This document shows, one piece after another, positions 59,544-64,000 of a DNA stretch of 64,000 nt; position 1 is the stretch's first letter, and every line of letters begins with the position of its first letter. The DNA is taken from the NCBI GenBank assembly GCA_965214495.1, contig OZ243958.1, positions 1,674,001 through 1,738,000 of the forward strand. Direction: 5' to 3'. This DNA comes from JANQOH01 sp965214495 (GTDB lineage Bacteria; Pseudomonadota; Alphaproteobacteria; UBA7887). The notes beneath the pieces were generated by a model. That model had not been told where the DNA came from. It worked only from the letters and a program-made list of their open reading frames with translations, and ran no database searches. Made by a program: the position numbers and the translations under genes.

Positions 59544-59641
59544 CGAACCCGGCAGCGAGATGTCGGCGACGCGGGCGCGACGATCGCGGTGGGACGCCAT
59601 GGAGGTTGACGCGCCGGACGCGGCCACGCATTCTTGCCGCC

Positions 59642-59803
59642 ATGTCCACAGCGACCTTCGACACCTACGCCGCCGCCAAAGCCGATATCGCCCGCCTCGA
59701 AACCAGGATCGACGTGCTCAGGACGGAATTCGACCGCGCGTTGTGGATTCAGGGCGCAGGGACTGTCGCCGTCCTCGCCGCGCTTCGGTTCCTGTCTCTG
59801 TAA
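59642..59803 (+). CDS. Small coiled-coil protein with C-terminal hydrophobic segment
   Basis: The 53-residue protein, MSTATFDTYAAAKADIARLE continuing with TRIDVLRTEFDRALWIQGAG, has a coiled-coil helix followed by a short hydrophobic tail (TVAVLAALRFLSL). The FDTYAAAK start resembles the small DUF1640-like proteins at 13102-14447, although it lies 46 kb away and is shorter. Only its composition and this resemblance support it. Confidence 0.5.
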   Translation: MSTATFDTYAAAKADIARLETRIDVLRTEFDRALWIQGAGTVAVLAALRFLSL

Positions 59804-59880
59804 GCGCCGCGACCTTTCGGTACCGACTCCTGGGCCTCTGATCGCCGCCATTCATGCCGACGCGCCGTTCACGCCGGCGC

Positions 59881-59956
<76 letters not shown>

Positions 59957-60205
59957 ACGCACGACGGCTGTCAGCATAACGGTAATCGCCGGAAAGCCGC
60001 GAAGCAAGCGGATTTCCGGGCAAAGGCGCTTGCGCCCCGACCCGATCCTCGCCACGCTGGCGCCTCCCTCGAGGGCGAAAACGGCAGTGGCCCGCCGCCC
60101 CTGTCAAAACGGAAACCGCAAACGCGATGTCTTCGATCGACGGGTTCGTCCTGTTCCGGATGGCCCGGTGAAACCCTTGCGCGCCCACCCGCTCGGCGCT
60201 TCCCC

Positions 60206-61528
60206 GTGGCCGCGCTGACAGCGCGCCGCGCCGGCCCGCTCGGTGGCGTGATCGCGGTTCCGGGCGACAAGTCGATCTCGCACCGGGTGCTGATTCTGGC
60301 GGCGCTGGCGGCCGGGCGCAGCCGGGTGGAGGGGCTGCTGGAAGCCGCCGACGTAATGGCGACAGCGGGGGCGCTGCGGGCGCTCGGCGCGCGCGTGACA
60401 CGCCTCGGCACCGGCGCGTGGCAGGTCGATGGCGCCGGCCTCGGCGGCCTGACCGCGCCCGGCGACGTGCTCGATCTCGGCAACAGCGGCACCGGCGCGC
60501 GCCTGATCGCGGGAGTCGTCGCCGGGCACCCCGTTCGCGCCATCATCAACGGCGACGAGTCGCTCAGACGACGGCCGATGGCGCGCATCGTCGAACCCCT
60601 GTCGCGCATGGGCGCCGCGTTCGACACCGCGCCCGGCGCCCGGCTTCCGATGGTCGTTCACGGTGCAGCCACGCCGCTTCCGATCCACTACCGCCTGCCC
60701 GTCGCTTCGGCGCAGGTGAAGTCGGCGATCCTTCTCGCCGGCCTCACCGCGCCGGGCGTCACCACCGTCGTCGAGCCGGTGCCGACACGCGACCACAGCG
60801 AGCGCCTGCTGCGCGCGTTCGGCGCCGAGCTGCGCGTCGCGGACGAAGACCCGAACCGCGTGGTCCGCCTGACCGGCGAGCCGGAACTCGTGCCGCAGGA
60901 CCTCTCGGTGCCGGGCGATCCGTCGTCCGCCGCCTTTCCGCTCGTCGCGGGGTTGATCGTGCCGGGTTCCGAAGTCACCGCCCCGGGAGTGGCGCTGAAT
61001 CCGCTGCGCACCGGGCTTTACGACACGCTGGCGGAGATGGGCGCCGATCTCACCATCGCCCCGCGCGGGGAATGCGGGGGCGAACCGGTAGGCGACATTA
61101 CCGCGCACTCCTCGCCGCTTGCGGGAGTCACGGTGCCCGCCGAACGCGCGCCGCGCCTGATCGACGAATATCCGGTTCTCGCGGTGGCCGCCGCGTGCGC
61201 CGAGGGTCGGAGCCGGTTCGACGGCGTCGGCGAATTGAGGCACAAGGAAAGCGACCGTCTGGCCGCCGTCGTGTCGGGACTCGTTGCGGTCGGCGTCGCC
61301 GCGCAGGTCGAGGGCGACAGCCTGATCGTCGAGGGCTGTGGCACCCCGCCGCCCGGGGGCGCTCGGGTGGCCGTGTGCGGCGACCATCGGATCGCCATGG
61401 CGTTCCTGACCCTGGGGTTGGCAAGCGCGCAACCGGTCGGGATCGACGACGATGCGATGATCGACACGAGTTTCCCGGACTTCGCGGCGTCGATGCGCCG
61501 TCTCGGCGCCGCGATCGACTCCACGTGA
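60206..61528 (+). CDS. aroA: 3-phosphoshikimate 1-carboxyvinyltransferase (EPSP synthase, class II)
   Basis: The 440-residue enzyme of the shikimate pathway begins near VPGDKSISHRVLILAALAAG, the phosphate/PEP-binding start. Other conserved blocks are LGNSGTGARLIAGVVAG, GDESLRRRPMARIVEPL, SAQVKSAILLAGL, TRDHSERLL, VPGDPSSAAFPLVAGLIVPG and ELRHKESDRLAA. The pattern is that of alphaproteobacterial (CP4-like) class II enzymes, but the position that is Ala100 in the tolerant CP4 enzyme is Gly here (GNSGTG), so glyphosate tolerance is not predicted. A GTG at 60206 is chosen since homology starts at ALTARRAGPL; no SD is obvious. It overlaps cmk by GTGA. Confidence 0.92.
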   Translation: MAALTARRAGPLGGVIAVPGDKSISHRVLILAALAAGRSRVEGLLEAADVMATAGALRALGARVTRLGTGAWQVDGAGLGGLTAPGDVLDLGNSGTGARLIAGVVAGHPVRAIINGDESLRRRPMARIVEPLSRMGAAFDTAPGARLPMVVHGAATPLPIHYRLPVASAQVKSAILLAGLTAPGVTTVVEPVPTRDHSERLLRAFGAELRVADEDPNRVVRLTGEPELVPQDLSVPGDPSSAAFPLVAGLIVPGSEVTAPGVALNPLRTGLYDTLAEMGADLTIAPRGECGGEPVGDITAHSSPLAGVTVPAERAPRLIDEYPVLAVAAACAEGRSRFDGVGELRHKESDRLAAVVSGLVAVGVAAQVEGDSLIVEGCGTPPPGGARVAVCGDHRIAMAFLTLGLASAQPVGIDDDAMIDTSFPDFAASMRRLGAAIDST

Positions 61529-62211
61529 TTATCGCCATCGACGGACCGGCCGGCGTCGGCAAGAGCACGCTGGCGCGCGGATTGACGGAGCGCTTCGGGT
61601 TTGCGCATCTGGACACCGGCCTCCTGTATCGCGCGGTGGCGGCGAGGCTTCTCGACCAGGGTGAGGACCCGCACGATGCGACGGCGGCCACCGCGGCGGC
61701 CGAACGCCTGGCCCCGGCGGACCTCGAAGCGGGCAATCTGCGCGACGAGGCGGTCGGCGCCGCGGCCGCTGTGGTAGCCGCCACGCCCGGAGTCCGCCGC
61801 GCCCTGCTCACCTGGCAGCGGCGGTTTGCGGAAACGGCGCCGCAGGGCGCGGTGCTCGACGGCCGCGACATCGGCACGGTGGTTCTGCCGCACGCGCGGG
61901 TGAAGATATTCCTGACGGCCGACGCCGGTGCGCGCGCCGACCGCCGCCACAACGAGTTGCGAAGACGCGGCGCGGCGAGTATAAGATCGACCGTTCTGCG
62001 GGAGATGACGGAACGGGACGAGCGTGACCGTGCGCGCGCGGTCGCGCCTCTGAAGCCGGCACCGGACGCGCTTCTGTTGGACACGACCGATCTGGGTGCG
62101 GAGGCCGTGCTGGCGGCCGCCGTCGATTTTGTATTGGCGCGCCGGAAGAACGTCGCGCTGCCGGTCGCGGAATCCGTTCCACGGCCAGGGAGAAACAGAA
62201 CGCATGAGTGA
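61525..62211 (+). CDS. cmk: Cytidylate kinase
   Basis: The 228-residue enzyme phosphorylates CMP/dCMP. It has the P-loop IIAIDGPAGVGKSTLARGLT (2-21), the NMP-binding HLDTGLLYRAVAARL, the catalytic DGRDIGTVVLPHARVKIFLT and LID residues RADRRHNELRRRG. The GTG at 61525 overlaps the aroA stop (GTGA). The product ends inside the rpsA start region with an 8-base overlap. The order aroA-cmk-rpsA is the usual proteobacterial one. Confidence 0.95.
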   Translation: MIIAIDGPAGVGKSTLARGLTERFGFAHLDTGLLYRAVAARLLDQGEDPHDATAATAAAERLAPADLEAGNLRDEAVGAAAAVVAATPGVRRALLTWQRRFAETAPQGAVLDGRDIGTVVLPHARVKIFLTADAGARADRRHNELRRRGAASIRSTVLREMTERDERDRARAVAPLKPAPDALLLDTTDLGAEAVLAAAVDFVLARRKNVALPVAESVPRPGRNRTHE

Positions 62212-63985
62212 CATACCCGCCGCCGGGCACGCCCCCGCCGAAGAAAACTTCGCCGCACTGTTCGAAGAGTCGGTGCAACGATCGGAAAAGCGGGAGGGTT
62301 CGGTAGTCGAAGGGCGGGTGATCGCGCTTGACAACGACATGGTGGTGATCGACGTCGGCCTCAAGGCCGAGGGCCGGGTGCCGGTCAAGGAGTTCGCCAC
62401 CGCAGGCGAGTCCCCCGAACTGTCGGTCGGCGACACCGTCGAGGTATTTCTCGAACGCATCGAGAACCGCCACGGCGAGGCGGTGCTGAGCCGCGAACGC
62501 GCGCGCCGCGAAGAAGCGTGGGTCGTGCTGGAGAAAGCGTTCGGCGAGGACAAGCGGGTCGAAGGCGCCATCTTCAATCGAGTCAAGGGCGGGTTCACCG
62601 TCGATCTCGGCGGCGCGGTCGCCTTCCTGCCGGGCAGCCAGGTCGATGTCCGTCCGGTGCGCGACATCACGCCGCTGCTCAACACCAAGCAACCGTTCCA
62701 GATCCTCAAGATGGACCGCCGCCGCGGTAATATCGTGGTCTCGCGCCGCGCGGTGATGGAGGAGACCCGCGCCGAGGCCCGCGCCGAATTGGTCGCCAGC
62801 CTTCGCGAAGGCCAGGTGCTCGACGGGGTGGTCAAGAACATCACCGACTACGGCGCCTTCGTCGATCTCGGCGAGGTCGATGGCCTGCTGCACGTCACCG
62901 ACATGGCATGGCGGCGCGTGAACCATCCGAGCGAGGTGGTGGAAATCGGCCAGCATGTGAAAGTGCAGGTCATTCGCTTCAACATCGAGACCCAGCGCAT
63001 CTCCCTCGGCATGAAGCAGCTTCAGGCGGATCCGTGGGACGGCGTGGCGCTCAAATATCCGGTCGCCGCGAAGTTCCGGGGCCGGGTCACGAACATCACC
63101 GACTACGGCGCCTTCGTCGAACTCGAACCCGGCGTCGAAGGCCTCGTCCACGTCTCCGAGATGAGCTGGACCAAGAAAAACGTCCACCCGGGCAAGATCG
63201 TTTCGACGAGCCAGGAGGTCGAGGTCATGATCCTCGACGTGGACCCGCAGAAGCGCCGCATCAGCCTGGGCCTCAAGCAGTGCGTCGTGAATCCGTGGGA
63301 GGCCTTCGGCGAGCAATACTCGATCGACAGCGTGATCGAGGGCGACGTGCGGAACATCACCGAGTTCGGAGTGTTCGTTGGTCTCGAAGGCGGTATCGAC
63401 GGGCTCGTCCACATGTCCGACATCGACTGGAACCGCCCCGGCGAGGAAGCGATCAAGGACTATCGCAAGGGTCAGCGCATCAAGGCGGTGGTACTCGATA
63501 TCGACTCGGAGCGCACGCGCATCAGCCTCGGTATCAAGCAGTTGGCCGGCGCGGATCCGTTCAGGTCGGCGACCGAGGGCATCAAACGCGGCGCCGCGGT
63601 CACGGGCGTGGTGTCGGCGATCATGGAGAACGGTATCGAAGTAACCGTGAACGACGGCGCCACCGGTTTCATCCGCAGGGCCGAACTGGCGCGCGACCGT
63701 TCGGACCAACGGCCCGACCGCTACGCCGTGGGCGACCGGGTGGACGCCCGGATCGTCCAGCTCGACAACGCCAGCCGGCGCCTGACCCTGTCGATCAAGG
63801 CGCTGGAGATTGCCGAAGAGAAACAGGCGATGGAGCAATACGGATCGTCGGACAGCGGCGCCAGCCTCGGCGATATCCTCGGCGCGGCGATCAAAGCCAA
63901 GGCCGAAGACGACGCCCGACAAAGCTCCGCCAGGGGCCCGACGCCGGCGCCGGATAATTCGGCCGACGCCGGAAAGGCGGACTGA
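62204..63985 (+). CDS. rpsA: 30S ribosomal protein S1
   Basis: The 593-residue protein binds mRNA leaders on the 30S subunit. It contains six S1 (OB-fold) repeats, about 95 residues each. The last four have the clear ITDYGAFVDLG, ITDYGAFVELEPGVEGLVHV, ITEFGVFVGLEGGIDGLVHM and VSAIMENGIEVTVNDGATGF starts; the first two are the more divergent ribosome-binding repeats. The ATG at 62204 has CAGGGAGAAA 8-17 bases upstream. A charged, Ala/Ser-rich tail ends the protein. It is translationally linked to cmk. Confidence 0.96.
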   Translation: MSDIPAAGHAPAEENFAALFEESVQRSEKREGSVVEGRVIALDNDMVVIDVGLKAEGRVPVKEFATAGESPELSVGDTVEVFLERIENRHGEAVLSRERARREEAWVVLEKAFGEDKRVEGAIFNRVKGGFTVDLGGAVAFLPGSQVDVRPVRDITPLLNTKQPFQILKMDRRRGNIVVSRRAVMEETRAEARAELVASLREGQVLDGVVKNITDYGAFVDLGEVDGLLHVTDMAWRRVNHPSEVVEIGQHVKVQVIRFNIETQRISLGMKQLQADPWDGVALKYPVAAKFRGRVTNITDYGAFVELEPGVEGLVHVSEMSWTKKNVHPGKIVSTSQEVEVMILDVDPQKRRISLGLKQCVVNPWEAFGEQYSIDSVIEGDVRNITEFGVFVGLEGGIDGLVHMSDIDWNRPGEEAIKDYRKGQRIKAVVLDIDSERTRISLGIKQLAGADPFRSATEGIKRGAAVTGVVSAIMENGIEVTVNDGATGFIRRAELARDRSDQRPDRYAVGDRVDARIVQLDNASRRLTLSIKALEIAEEKQAMEQYGSSDSGASLGDILGAAIKAKAEDDARQSSARGPTPAPDNSADAGKAD

Positions 63986-64000
63986 CCCCCGCCCCCGCCG

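Noticed and set aside
60168..60218. GTG at 60168 (VKPLRAHPLGA) as the aroA start
   Set aside because: It resembles the usual AroA N terminus but is in a different frame and meets a stop after 16 codons; homology in the aroA frame starts after the GTG at 60206. A frameshift there is possible but not needed.

Overview
The window is GC-rich chromosomal DNA, most likely from an alphaproteobacterium of the Rhodospirillales/marine heterotroph type. This rests on gene order (aroA-cmk-rpsA), a CP4-like class II AroA, a GatCAB operon, TRAP transporters, Sox/flavocytochrome c sulfide genes and G3:U70 tRNA-Ala. The taxonomic call is an inference from gene content, not from a search.

Layout. 0-2.5 kb: a sulfur-oxidation locus with soxX leftward and, divergently, a diheme cytochrome plus the flavocytochrome c sulfide dehydrogenase flavoprotein. 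2.6-3.5 kb: an MNT antitoxin whose HEPN toxin is cut short by a tandem array of hairpin repeats. 3.5-10.2 kb: redox and housekeeping genes (disulfide-type flavoprotein, MsrP, ABC1 kinase, PepF, esterase). 10.4-12.5 kb: a translationally coupled AAA ATPase and small PD-(D/E)xK-like protein, a candidate defence pair. 12.5-14.7 kb: a repeat-rich stretch holding three tandem copies of a small coiled-coil/membrane protein. 14.8-23.4 kb: one giant autotransporter adhesin (Ig-like, Calx-beta, FnIII and SWM-like modules plus a beta-barrel). It has a 22-C tract 12 codons after its start and is split by a +1 frameshift near 18.62 kb. 23.8-26.8 kb: TRAP permeases and a membrane cytochrome c. 27.2-27.5 kb: a DUF433 antitoxin with a truncated toxin. 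28.1-33.8 kb: cinA followed by a four-gene operon for a B12-dependent 2-hydroxyisobutyryl-CoA-type mutase (small subunit, acyl-CoA ligase, MeaB/MeaH GTPase, large subunit).

33.8-47.6 kb is an accessory region. It contains a RloA/RloB pair, a HigBA remnant, a TRAP binding protein, a methyltransferase-NurA-HerA operon of visibly lower GC, an intact-looking IS1380 element (4-bp target duplication), an IS4-family element (9-bp target duplication) and a decayed group II intron inserted at a hairpin repeat. 47.6-53 kb returns to core metabolism: a four-gene 2-oxoacid dehydrogenase operon (E1a, E1b, E2, E3) and a GST. 53.4-64 kb: gatCAB, a crotonase-fold protein, a voltage-gated cation channel with an unusual selectivity filter, tRNA-Cys, a SAM hydroxide adenosyltransferase-family protein, tRNA-Ala, and aroA-cmk-rpsA.

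Two themes join the regions. First, dispersed GC-rich hairpin repeats fill most intergenic gaps, abut two broken toxin genes and host the group II intron. Second, all three recognisable toxin-antitoxin loci keep an open antitoxin frame but have a truncated or deleted toxin. The B12 mutase operon lies between TRAP genes (permeases on one side, binding protein on the other), which suggests but does not prove uptake and use of a branched hydroxy acid.
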